Below are positions 1 through 5,116 of a DNA stretch of 5,116 nt, piece after piece. Position numbers and translations under genes: made by a program. A model generated the notes under the pieces. That model was not told the DNA's origin and searched no databases. It worked only from the letters and a program-made list of their open reading frames with translations. The stretch is taken from assembly GCA_946886875.1 (NCBI GenBank), contig CAMPJN010000294.1:1-5116 (forward strand), read 5' to 3'. Numbering within the stretch: position 1 is the first letter of the stretch; each line of letters starts with the position of its first letter. Origin of the DNA: an uncultured Pseudomonas sp. (GTDB lineage: Bacteria > Pseudomonadota > Gammaproteobacteria > Pseudomonadales > Pseudomonadaceae).

Positions 1-450
1 GGCTGGGAAAAGGTCATGCAACTCAACGTGACCTCGGTGTTCAGCTGCATCCAGCAATTGCTGCCGCTGCTGCGCAAGGCAGGCAACTCGGCGAGCCCGG
101 CGCGGGTGATCAATATCGGCTCGGTGGCTGGCATCAGCTCCCACGGCGAAGACGCCTATGCCTACGGCCCGAGCAAAGCCGCGCTGCATCAGCTATCGCG
201 CATGCTCGCCCGCGAGCTGGTCGGCCAGCATATCAACGTCAACGTCATCGCCCCTGGACGCTTCCCGAGCAAAATGACCCAGTTCATCGCCCAGGACGAT
301 GCGGCCATGGCCGAAGATTGCGCGATGATCCCGATGAAGCGCTGGGGCCGCGAGGAGGAAATGGCCGCTCTGGCGATCAGCCTGGCGAGTACTGCCGGCG
401 CCTTCATGACCGGCAATATCATCCCCATAGACGGCGGTTTTCACCTCTGA
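1..450 (+). CDS. rhlG: SDR-family oxidoreductase, probable RhlG beta-ketoacyl reductase (3' part, 5' end outside window)
   Basis: The reading frame is open from base 1 (first residues GWEKVMQLNV) and stops with TGA at 448-450, so 149 C-terminal residues are visible and the start lies off the left edge. Seen in the fragment: the SDR active-site set, with Asn9 in QLNV, Ser41 in INIGSVAG, and the YxxxK motif Tyr55/Lys59 (YGPSK), followed by the VNVIAPGRF segment and the C-terminal GNIIPIDGGF signature. The missing N-terminus should hold the TGxxxGIG dinucleotide site. From memory the sequence is very close to P. aeruginosa RhlG (about 256 aa), an NADPH-dependent beta-ketoacyl reductase of the cytosol. 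RhlG was first proposed to feed 3-hydroxyacyl precursors to rhamnolipids, a role later disputed. Membership of the SDR family is certain. The rhlG label rests on recalled similarity, and a generic FabG-like reductase is the alternative. Confidence 0.85.
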   Translation, partial: GWEKVMQLNVTSVFSCIQQLLPLLRKAGNSASPARVINIGSVAGISSHGEDAYAYGPSKAALHQLSRMLARELVGQHINVNVIAPGRFPSKMTQFIAQDDAAMAEDCAMIPMKRWGREEEMAALAISLASTAGAFMTGNIIPIDGGFHL

Positions 451-458
451 GAACGAAC

Positions 459-490
459 GCGGGCAGCCCGACCTTTAGTCAGCTGCCCGC
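459..490 (+). terminator. GC-rich hairpin after rhlG, possible terminator
   Basis: Nine bases, GCGGGCAGC (459-467), pair perfectly with GCTGCCCGC (482-490) around a 14-nt loop. The hairpin starts 8 nt after the rhlG stop codon, which is the usual place for a terminator. No T-run follows on the plus strand (next bases CTCTGCTC), so it is not a textbook intrinsic terminator. It may instead act as an RNA 3'-end stabiliser or a weak attenuator before the DUF1326 gene. Confidence 0.45.
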
Positions 491-551
491 CTCTGCTCAC
501 CCGGCTCTGCTAGCGTTAGCTCATTGAGACCTTTCATTTCGCCACTGGGGG

Positions 552-561
552 AAAAGGAGGT
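552..561 (+). promoter_or_regulatory. Strong Shine-Dalgarno for the DUF1326 gene
   Basis: The sequence AAAAGGAGGT is nearly fully complementary to the 3' end of 16S rRNA and sits about 6 nt before ATG 567. It fixes that start and suggests a high initiation rate for the first gene of the DUF1326-DUF2182 pair. It is much stronger than anything in front of trmO or the GGDEF gene. Confidence 0.8.
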
Positions 562-566
562 TAGTC

Positions 567-1202
567 ATGGCCATCGCCGACTGGCGCATGCAGGGCGTCG
601 AATTCATTACCTGCAACTGCAACTGGGGTTGCCCCTGCCAATTCAGCGCGCCGCCGACCCACGGCAACTGCTATGCGGTGGCGGCGATGCGCATAGAGCG
701 CGGTCACTTCAATCAAGTACCACTCGATGGCCTGTGCTGGGCCGCCACCTTCTCCTGGCCCGAGGCGATTCATAAAGGCAACGGCAGCTGCCAAGCATTT
801 ATCGATGAGCGCGCCGACGAGATGCAACGCCAAGCCCTGCTGACCATCCTCTCCGGCCAGGAGAGCGATGCGGGAGCCAACGTGTTCCAGGTATTCAGCA
901 CCACCATGAGCGAGGTGTTCGAGCCGCTGTTCGTGCCCATCACCCTGTCGCTCGATGTCGATCAGCGCCTGGCTCACCTGGACATTCCGGGGGTGCTGCA
1001 GGCCAGCGGCGAACCTATCCGCAGCCCCGTCGACAACAGCCCGCAGCGCGCCCGCATTGCCCTGCCCAACGGCTTCGAGTTCCTCGAGGCGGAAGTGGCC
1101 AGCGGCAGCTTCCGGACCCAGGCCGCGCTCAAACTGCAGTCCAAGGATAGCCATGGTCACTTGGCCCACGTGAACTTCACCGGCCATGGCATAGAGCCTT
1201 GA
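567..1202 (+). CDS. DUF1326 domain-containing protein, putative metal-binding
   Basis: A 211-residue soluble protein without signal peptide or membrane segment, matching the DUF1326 family over its whole length. Seen: an N-terminal cysteine cluster with Cys16, Cys18, Cys22 and Cys24 (TCNCNWGCPCQF), His32/Cys35 (THGNC), Cys57 and Cys75, then a predicted alpha/beta body. The C-terminus is histidine-rich, with His196, His198, His201 and His207 (HGHLAHVNFTGHG). The two ends look like candidate metal ligands, but the family has no function I can state with confidence. The start at ATG 567 is supported by the strong AAAAGGAGGT site. The stop overlaps the start of the DUF2182 membrane-protein gene by 4 nt, so the two are almost certainly co-translated. 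I recall DUF1326 genes being found repeatedly beside DUF2182 genes, which supports a joint role. A metal delivery or sensing role is inference. Confidence 0.9.
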   Translation: MAIADWRMQGVEFITCNCNWGCPCQFSAPPTHGNCYAVAAMRIERGHFNQVPLDGLCWAATFSWPEAIHKGNGSCQAFIDERADEMQRQALLTILSGQESDAGANVFQVFSTTMSEVFEPLFVPITLSLDVDQRLAHLDIPGVLQASGEPIRSPVDNSPQRARIALPNGFEFLEAEVASGSFRTQAALKLQSKDSHGHLAHVNFTGHGIEP

Positions 1203-1993
1203 GGGCGAGCGCATTGCAAGTTGCGGCAGCGAACAGGCGGCTGAGCGGCGAACAGCTGCTGTTCCTTCTCTGCCTGCTGGCGTTGATCGCCCTGGCCTGG
1301 CTGGCCTTGCTGCGCATGGCCAGCGCCATGAGCGGCCCTGGCGGTATGGCCGACGCCGCGATGGCGGGCATGCCGATGCCCTGGACTTTGGGCGATGCGC
1401 TGCTGATGTTCGCCATGTGGGCGGTGATGATGGTCGGCATGATGCTGCCAGGTGCGCTGCCCATGCTGCTGCTCTATCAGCAGATTCTGCGCAAGCGCAT
1501 GCCAAGCACACGCCGGCACCTGGCGTTGCTGCTGTTCTGCGCCGCCTACGTCCTGGTGTGGAGCGGCTTCGCCCTGGTCGCCACGGCGCTGCAATGGTCC
1601 CTGGAACAACTCGCCCTGCTCAGCGTCGAGATGCGCAGCACCAGCACTTCGCTGGCGGCCGGTCTGATGCTGGTGGCCGGCGTCTACCAATGGCTGCCGA
1701 ACAAGACCGCTTGCCTGGAGCATTGCCGCGGACCGCTGCACTTTCTCGTCGGTTACTGGCAACCCGGCGTACTCGGCGGCTGGCGCATGGGTCTGGCCCA
1801 CGGCGCCTACTGCCTGGGTTGCTGTTGGGCGCTGATGGGCCTGTTGTTCGTGGTCGGGGTGATGAACCTGCTATGGGTGGCGTTGATCGCCATCTATGTC
1901 CTGCTGGAAAAGATCCTGCCGCAGGGACTCTGGCTCGGCCGTATCTGCGGTTTGTTGTTGCTCGGCTGGAGCCTGTGGCTACTGCTGGGTTAG
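1199..1993 (+). CDS. DUF2182 polytopic membrane protein, predicted metal-binding (PpoB2-like copper chaperone family)
   Basis: A 264-residue inner-membrane protein with about six or seven hydrophobic segments (roughly residues 19-39, 65-93, 107-131, 148-165, 196-221, 222-243 and 247-264). Seen: 13 methionines between residues 40 and 89, including the family-typical MWAVMMVGMMLPGALPM stretch. A short loop has Lys169, Cys172, His175, Cys176 and Arg177 (KTACLEHCR), and YCLGCCW carries Cys205, Cys208 and Cys209. These fit DUF2182, described as a predicted metal-binding membrane family. As I recall it includes PpoB2 of Marinomonas mediterranea, a proposed copper chaperone for a tyrosinase; no tyrosinase gene is in this window. 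The Met/Cys/His pattern fits Cu(I), but that is inference. The chosen start is TTG 1199, overlapping the upstream TGA. TTG 1214 and ATG 1316 are in-frame alternatives, but ATG 1316 would remove the first membrane segment. Confidence 0.88.
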   Translation: MRASALQVAAANRRLSGEQLLFLLCLLALIALAWLALLRMASAMSGPGGMADAAMAGMPMPWTLGDALLMFAMWAVMMVGMMLPGALPMLLLYQQILRKRMPSTRRHLALLLFCAAYVLVWSGFALVATALQWSLEQLALLSVEMRSTSTSLAAGLMLVAGVYQWLPNKTACLEHCRGPLHFLVGYWQPGVLGGWRMGLAHGAYCLGCCWALMGLLFVVGVMNLLWVALIAIYVLLEKILPQGLWLGRICGLLLLGWSLWLLLG

Positions 1994-1994
1994 C

Positions 1995-2040
1995 AGGCCG
2001 CGTAGACGATCGGGCGCCCAGTGCGCCGGCTGTTCGGCCT
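1995..2040. repeat. Nested inverted repeats between the DUF2182 gene and trmO
   Basis: AGGCCG (1995-2000) and CGGCCT (2035-2040) form a 6-bp outer stem. Inside it GGCGC (2013-2017) pairs with GCGCC (2023-2027) around a 5-nt loop, and GGGCGCCC (2012-2019) is itself a palindrome. The structure starts 2 nt after the DUF2182 stop. No T-run follows, so a Rho-independent terminator is not supported. It could be a 3'-end RNA structure or chance in GC-rich DNA. Confidence 0.3.
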
Positions 2041-2134
2041 ACGCCCCTGAAACTGTCGCAGCGCCTGCGGATCGCTGTTAAGGCCAGCAACCATTACGGG
2101 TAAGATGGCCACCCCGCCACCGCCGACCGCCGCC

Positions 2135-2830
2135 ATGTCCTACTCCGTCTCGCCCATCGGCTTCGTCCGCTCCTGCTTCAAGGAGAAGTTCGCCATTCCC
2201 CGCCAACCGCAATTGGCGCCAGCTGCACGTGGTGTTTTGGAACTGCTCGCGCCTTTCGACAATGGCGAGGCGGTACAGGGTCTGGAACAGGTCAGCCATA
2301 TCTGGCTGCTGTTCGTCTTTCATCAAGCACTGGAAGATAAGCCGCGGCTGAAAGTACGCCCGCCACGCCTGGGCGGCAATCAGTCGGTCGGCGTGTTCAG
2401 CACCCGCGCCACGCACCGGCCGAATGGCATCGGCCAATCGGTGGTCAAGTTGGACAAAGTCGAGCCCGGCAAACTCTGGCTGTCGGGCATCGACTTGCTC
2501 GACGGCACCCCGGTGCTGGATATCAAGCCCTATGTACCCTATGCCGACAGCATCGCCGCTGCCTACAACCGCATCGCCGACAGTGCGCCGGCGCTGATTG
2601 GAGTGAGTTGGCAGGACGACGCGCTGCGCCAGGCGCAAAGCCATGGGCTGCGCCTGGGCGAGCCGCTGGTCGAGCTGATCGAACAATGCCTGGCCCAGGA
2701 CCCTCGCCCGGCCTATCAGCGCCCAAGCCCCGAACGTCACTATGGCGCCGGCTTCTGGGATGTCGATGTACGCTGGCACTACCCGCAACCGGGGCTGATT
2801 CATGTGCTGGAGGTGGTCGAGGCGGCCTGA
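2135..2830 (+). CDS. trmO: tRNA (N6-threonylcarbamoyladenosine37-N6)-methyltransferase TrmO
   Basis: The protein belongs to the TrmO/TsaA (YaeB, VirR-like) family. It uses S-adenosylmethionine to methylate t6A at position 37 of certain ACY-reading threonine tRNAs, giving m6t6A and tuning decoding in the cytosol. Seen, numbered from Met at 2135 (231 aa, against about 235 for E. coli TrmO): the N-terminal SPIGFVRS strand, KEKFAIPRQP, RPPRLGGN (75-82), the SAM-site segment THRPNGIGQS (from about 93), DGTPVLDIKPYVPYAD (123-138) and the C-terminal QDPRPAYQ (188-195). All family blocks are intact. An in-frame ATG at 2105 would add ten low-complexity residues (MATPPPPTAA). I chose 2135 because homologs I recall begin just before the SPIGxxRS strand, but neither ATG has a good Shine-Dalgarno, so 2105 remains possible. 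The gene is transcribed alone or from upstream; 111-141 bp separate it from the DUF2182 gene. Confidence 0.95.
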   Translation: MSYSVSPIGFVRSCFKEKFAIPRQPQLAPAARGVLELLAPFDNGEAVQGLEQVSHIWLLFVFHQALEDKPRLKVRPPRLGGNQSVGVFSTRATHRPNGIGQSVVKLDKVEPGKLWLSGIDLLDGTPVLDIKPYVPYADSIAAAYNRIADSAPALIGVSWQDDALRQAQSHGLRLGEPLVELIEQCLAQDPRPAYQRPSPERHYGAGFWDVDVRWHYPQPGLIHVLEVVEAA

Positions 2831-3007
2831 CAACCCCAGTGTCGCGCGGTGCCAGCAATCACCCGGCTTCCCAGCAGCGCACCTAACCCTGGACATCCCC
2901 CCGATGAGCGCACGGCGAAATCGAGCGAAACGCACCGACGCAGCAAAAATTCACACGATTGTTTGCCCATGCGCCGTGGCGACAGGCTAAGGTAGGTTTA
3001 TGAGCCC

Positions 3008-3025
3008 CTCTGGCACGCGCCAGAG
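3008..3025. promoter_or_regulatory. Perfect inverted repeat in the leader of the GGDEF gene
   Basis: CTCTGGC (3008-3014) and GCCAGAG (3019-3025) are perfect reverse complements separated by ACGC. The repeat lies 33 nt before the GGDEF start codon, in a 227-bp gap (2831-3057) that holds no convincing gene. It is not followed by a T-run, so it is more likely an operator-type dyad or a hairpin in the 5' leader RNA than a terminator for trmO. The AT-richer stretch just upstream (about 2944-2968) may hold the promoter. Candidate boxes such as TTGCCC (2964) with TAAGGT (2988) match consensus poorly, so I do not annotate a promoter. Confidence 0.4.
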
Positions 3026-3057
3026 CCGCTCAGCCCCGGTCATCAGATGCACAGCCA

Positions 3058-4440
3058 ATGAAAACCAAGAGCTATCTCCAACCAGGCAATATTGTCGACC
3101 TGCTCCTCGATGCCATTTGCGTCGTCGACAAAGACGGATGTTTTGTCTTCGTCAGCCCGGCCTGCGAGCGTGTTTTTGGCTACAGCGCCGACGAAATGCT
3201 CGGCCGGCCAATGATCGATATGGTCTACCCACCGGACCGCGAAAAAACCCTGCAAGCGGCCCGCGACATCATGTCGGGCAATAGCAAACCCAACTTCGAG
3301 AACCGCTACCTGCGCAAAGACGGTTCGGTGGTGCATATCCTCTGGTCGGCGCGCTGGTCGGAGGACGATCAGGTACGCATCGCCGTGGCCCACGATATCA
3401 GCGAGCGCAAACGCGGCGAATCCTTGCAAGCCGCGCTCTTTGCGATTTCCGAAGCGGCGCACTCAACCAGTGATCTGCCCGGCCTGTTTCGCCAAGTGCA
3501 TATGATCGTCGGCGAGCTGCTCCCCGCGATCCATTTTTCCGTGGTGCTGCACGACGAGCAAAGCGGCGAACTGAGCTTTCCCTACCATGCCGACGAGCGT
3601 CAGCATATATCGGCAGCGCACGACCCGAGTTCGGCGACCCTTGGCGCCGAGGTGATACGCAGCGGCAAGACCCTGCTGCTCTCGGCGGAAACCCTGGCGC
3701 AACAACCCGAACACCTGCGCACGCTCAACTCCGATTCGCACTACTGGCTGGGTGTGCCGCTCAATTCGCACAAGGGCACCATTGGCGCCCTGATCGTGCA
3801 AAGCCACTCGGTGGAAGCACGCTACACCGAGAAGGACAAAGAACTGCTGCAGTTCGTTTCCACCCAGGTGGCGACGGCCATCGAGCGTCAGCAGATGATC
3901 AGTCGCCTGCAATTCATGGCGCAGTACGACCAACTCACCGGTTTGCCCAATCGCGCCCTGCTGGCCGACCGTTTGCAACTCGCCCTGGCCAGGGCGCAGC
4001 GCGAACAGTTGCAACTGGCCCTGCTTTTTCTCGATCTGGACAAGTTCAAGCAGGTCAACGACACCCTAGGCCACGGCGCTGGCGATCTGTTGCTGCAATT
4101 GGTCGCCGAGCGCATCCAGCAATGCCTGCGCGCCATGGATACGGTGGCGCGCTTTGCCGGCGATGAATTCGTGGTATTGCTCGAAGACGTCCACTCGCCC
4201 GACCACGCGCCCATGGTCGCGGAAAAAATCCGCCTGGCGCTCAACCAACCCTTCGATATCCACGGCCATAGCCGCAGCGTGGTACCGAGCATCGGCATCG
4301 CCCTCTATCCTCAGCACGCCGCCGACTCGCAACAGCTGCTCAACAAGGCCGATAAGGCCATGTACCTGGCGAAGAAGGGCGGCGGCAATCGCTACCAGCT
4401 AGGGCTGGAAAAGCATCTGGACTGCGATAACCCGTTGTAG
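3058..4440 (+). CDS. PAS-GAF-GGDEF sensor protein, probable diguanylate cyclase
   Basis: A 460-residue protein with no signal peptide or membrane segment, so cytosolic sensing is expected. Domains in order: PAS/PAC at about 8-118 (GYSADEMLG; PAC end AHDISERKR), GAF at about 123-278, and GGDEF at about 285-450. In the catalytic domain one sees DQLTGLPNR (291-299), the metal-binding DLD (326-328), guanine-contact residues Asn334 and Asp343, and the signature AGDEF (367-371). RAMD (358-361), five residues before the signature, is an RxxD inhibitory site for product feedback. The enzyme would condense two GTP to cyclic di-GMP under control of ligands or cofactors bound by PAS and GAF; these cannot be named from sequence. 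There is no EAL domain, so hydrolysis is not expected. The first residue of the signature is Ala instead of Gly, a variant known in active cyclases. ATG 3058 is the first in-frame start after a TGA at 3001; its Shine-Dalgarno is poor. Confidence 0.92.
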   Translation: MKTKSYLQPGNIVDLLLDAICVVDKDGCFVFVSPACERVFGYSADEMLGRPMIDMVYPPDREKTLQAARDIMSGNSKPNFENRYLRKDGSVVHILWSARWSEDDQVRIAVAHDISERKRGESLQAALFAISEAAHSTSDLPGLFRQVHMIVGELLPAIHFSVVLHDEQSGELSFPYHADERQHISAAHDPSSATLGAEVIRSGKTLLLSAETLAQQPEHLRTLNSDSHYWLGVPLNSHKGTIGALIVQSHSVEARYTEKDKELLQFVSTQVATAIERQQMISRLQFMAQYDQLTGLPNRALLADRLQLALARAQREQLQLALLFLDLDKFKQVNDTLGHGAGDLLLQLVAERIQQCLRAMDTVARFAGDEFVVLLEDVHSPDHAPMVAEKIRLALNQPFDIHGHSRSVVPSIGIALYPQHAADSQQLLNKADKAMYLAKKGGGNRYQLGLEKHLDCDNPL

Positions 4441-4460
4441 CGCGAATAGAGCAAACAGAG

Positions 4461-4532
4461 TCGTAGCCCGGATGAAACCCGGGGAGACAATTGGCAGACG
4501 ATAGATTTCCCCGGATTGCATCCGGGCTACGA
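4461..4532. repeat. REP-like imperfect palindrome, 25-bp arms (GTAGCCCGGATG family)
   Basis: The left arm at 4461-4485 (TCGTAGCCCGGATG…) and the right arm at 4508-4532 (…CATCCGGGCTACGA) are reverse complements over 25 bp with two mismatches, around a 22-nt spacer. It begins 20 bp after the GGDEF stop, between convergent genes, a typical site for extragenic palindromic repeats. I recall this motif as dispersed and abundant in several Pseudomonas genomes, but only one copy is visible here. Short reading frames crossing it are by-products of the repeat. Confidence 0.85.
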
Positions 4533-4545
4533 GGCACGTTTTTTT
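4461..4545 (+). terminator. Possible terminator of the GGDEF gene (repeat hairpin plus T-run)
   Basis: Seven T residues (4539-4545) follow the 25-bp-arm palindrome, 6 nt after its last base. A transcript leaving the GGDEF gene would form the hairpin and then meet the U-run. The stem is much longer than a normal intrinsic terminator and the U-run is offset, so this is only a candidate. The T-run also forms part of the end of the neighbouring repeat element. Confidence 0.35.
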
Positions 4546-4643
4546 GTAGGGCGCGCATGGCGAAGCCTTGTCCACCGCTGGCGGCCCGGATGGCGGACAA
4601 GCCTTCGGCATGTCCGCCCTACGACGCCCGGCACCTACAAAAA
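4541..4643. repeat. 103-bp palindromic element with 10-bp terminal inverted repeats (MITE/REPIN-like)
   Basis: TTTTTGTAGG (4541-4550) is exactly complementary to CCTACAAAAA (4634-4643). Inside these ends, 4546-4576 (GTAGGGCGCGCATGGCGAAG…) pairs with 4592-4622 (…CTTCGGCATGTCCGCCCTAC) over 31 bp with five mismatches, around a 15-nt spacer. The right side therefore carries two nested GTAGG ends, the outer one separated from the inner by about 11 bp. No transposase is present, so any mobility would have to come from elsewhere. No clear target-site duplication is seen. GCCCGGATG in the spacer (4584-4592) is shared with the adjacent palindrome (4466-4474). The GTAGGGCG…CATG…CTTGTCC pattern resembles a dispersed Pseudomonas repeat as I recall it. 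Confidence 0.7.
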
Positions 4644-4685
4644 TGCTGCTCACTTTGTTCAAGTGAACGGCATTTCGTTTTGCCG
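4639..4685 (-). terminator. Possible weak terminator of fpr
   Basis: Reading leftward from the fpr stop at 4698, the transcript meets two small stems. The first is CGGCA/TGCCG (4685-4681 with 4672-4668, 8-nt loop). The second is CACTT/AAGTG (4665-4661 with 4655-4651, 5-nt loop), extendable by one A-T pair. Five U residues (4643-4639) follow about 7 nt after the second stem. Position fits a terminator but the stems are short and the U-run is offset. The U-run coincides with the end of the 103-bp repeat. Confidence 0.3.
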
Positions 4686-4697
4686 GAGCGACGCTGC

Positions 4698-5116
4698 TTA
4701 CTTCTCGACGAAGGCGCGCTCGATCAGGTAATCGCCCGGCTCGCCCATGCGCGGGGAAATCTTCAGGCCGAAGCTGTCGAGCACTGCGGCGGTTTCATCG
4801 AGCATGCTCGGGCTGCCGCAGATCATCGCGCGGTCGTCCTGCGGGTTGATCGGCGGCAGGCCGATATCGCGGAACAGCTTGCCGCTGCGCATCAAATCGG
4901 TCAGCCGGCCCTGGTTCTCGAACTCTTCGCGGGTCACGGTCGGGTAGTAGATCAGCTTGCTCTTCAGCGCCTCGCCGAAGTACTCGTTCTGCGGCAGGTG
5001 CTCGGTGATGAACTCGCGATAGGCCACTTCGTTGACATAACGCACGCCGTGTACCAGCACCACTTTCTCGTAGCGCTCGTAGGTTTCCGGGTCCTGGATC
5101 ACGCTCATAAAGGGCG
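4698..5116 (-). CDS. fpr: Ferredoxin-NADP+ reductase, C-terminal half (5' end outside window)
   Basis: The frame reads leftward from the window edge (partial Ala codon, then Pro-Phe-Met-Ser…) to TAA at 4700-4698. The Met at 5108 is internal (…APFMSVIQDPE), so the gene starts beyond the right edge. About 138 of an expected 258 or so residues are visible. These form the NADP(H)-binding lobe: VVLVHGVR strand, KLIYYPTVTRE, GRLTDLM, the pyridine-nucleotide motif MICGSPSML, and the C-terminal FGLKISPRMGEPGDYLIERAFVEK region (ending ERAFVEK). This ending is typical of Pseudomonas FprA rather than E. coli Fpr, which ends in Trp. The flavoenzyme moves electrons between NADPH and ferredoxin or flavodoxin in the cytosol and is linked to oxidative stress in pseudomonads; its promoter is outside this window. 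It converges with the GGDEF gene, 257 bp between the stop codons. Confidence 0.95.
   Translation of the reverse strand, partial: PFMSVIQDPETYERYEKVVLVHGVRYVNEVAYREFITEHLPQNEYFGEALKSKLIYYPTVTREEFENQGRLTDLMRSGKLFRDIGLPPINPQDDRAMICGSPSMLDETAAVLDSFGLKISPRMGEPGDYLIERAFVEK

Noticed and set aside
561..1511. 316-codon open frame on the minus strand antisense to the DUF1326 and DUF2182 genes
   Set aside because: Its product is Ala/Arg-rich with no recognisable domain. It is fully antisense to two genes of known families, as expected in GC-rich DNA.
1417..2103. 228-codon plus-strand frame inside and beyond the DUF2182 gene
   Set aside because: It is the +1 shadow of a clear membrane protein, with Arg/Pro/Gly-rich composition and no domain.
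2078..2935. 285-codon open frame on the minus strand across trmO
   Set aside because: It is antisense to an intact, well-conserved trmO and shows no family motif; a shadow frame.
2904..2990. 28-codon frame ending in HTIVCPCAVATG, with a CPC resembling metal-ATPase motifs
   Set aside because: It is too short, has no Shine-Dalgarno and no context as an ATPase; the resemblance is chance.
2964..2993. Sigma70-like promoter TTGCCC – TAAGGT before the GGDEF gene
   Set aside because: The -10 box matches only three of six consensus bases with an 18-nt spacer, which is too weak to annotate.
4516..4731. Short plus-strand frame (71 codons) in the convergent gap, and minus-strand frames at 4340-4662
   Set aside because: They run through the palindromic repeats and into neighbouring genes. 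The peptides are translations of repeat DNA, not genes.
5106..5108. ATG at 5108 as the start of the minus-strand reductase
   Set aside because: The frame continues as APFMS into the edge, and the family has this Met in mid-protein, so the gene is truncated by the window rather than starting here.

Overview
The window is GC-rich chromosomal DNA that looks like Pseudomonas. The evidence is the close match of the first gene to P. aeruginosa RhlG, the C-terminus of the last gene (…RAFVEK) typical of Pseudomonas FprA, and two families of GTAGCCCGGATG / GTAGGGCG inverted repeats that I recall as common in genomes of the P. mendocina/alcaligenes/stutzeri type. The species assignment is inference from memory, without a search.

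Layout, left to right. (1) 1-450 (+) is the 3' part of a short-chain dehydrogenase/reductase, probably rhlG, cut by the window edge. (2) 451-566 is a gap with a GC-rich hairpin just after the rhlG stop and a very strong Shine-Dalgarno before the next gene. (3) 567-1202 and 1199-1993 (+) are a translationally overlapping pair: a soluble DUF1326 protein with a CxCxxxCxC cluster and a His-rich tail, and a DUF2182 polytopic membrane protein with a dense Met cluster and a Cys/His loop. Together they look like a two-gene metal-handling (perhaps copper) unit. (4) 2135-2830 (+) is trmO (tsaA), the tRNA m6t6A37 methyltransferase. (5) 2831-3057 is an intergenic leader with a perfect 7-bp inverted repeat. 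(6) 3058-4440 (+) is a soluble PAS-GAF-GGDEF diguanylate cyclase with an AGDEF signature and an intact RxxD inhibitory site. (7) 4441-4697 lies between convergent genes and holds two adjacent imperfect palindromic repeats; the second is bounded by perfect 10-bp terminal inverted repeats, like a small MITE/REPIN. (8) 4698-5116 (-) is the C-terminal half of fpr, ferredoxin-NADP+ reductase, running off the right edge.

The genes do not form one pathway. The only clear functional unit is the DUF1326-DUF2182 pair; the rest is a housekeeping tRNA modifier, a c-di-GMP sensor enzyme and a redox enzyme. No RNA genes, CRISPR array, phage genes or transposase were seen. As I recall, in P. aeruginosa PAO1 the rhlG-to-fpr interval carries the nos (nitrous oxide reductase) cluster. 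If so, this window shows a different filling of a variable interval between two conserved anchors. The most interesting items are the DUF1326-DUF2182 pair and the composite repeat structure downstream of the GGDEF gene.
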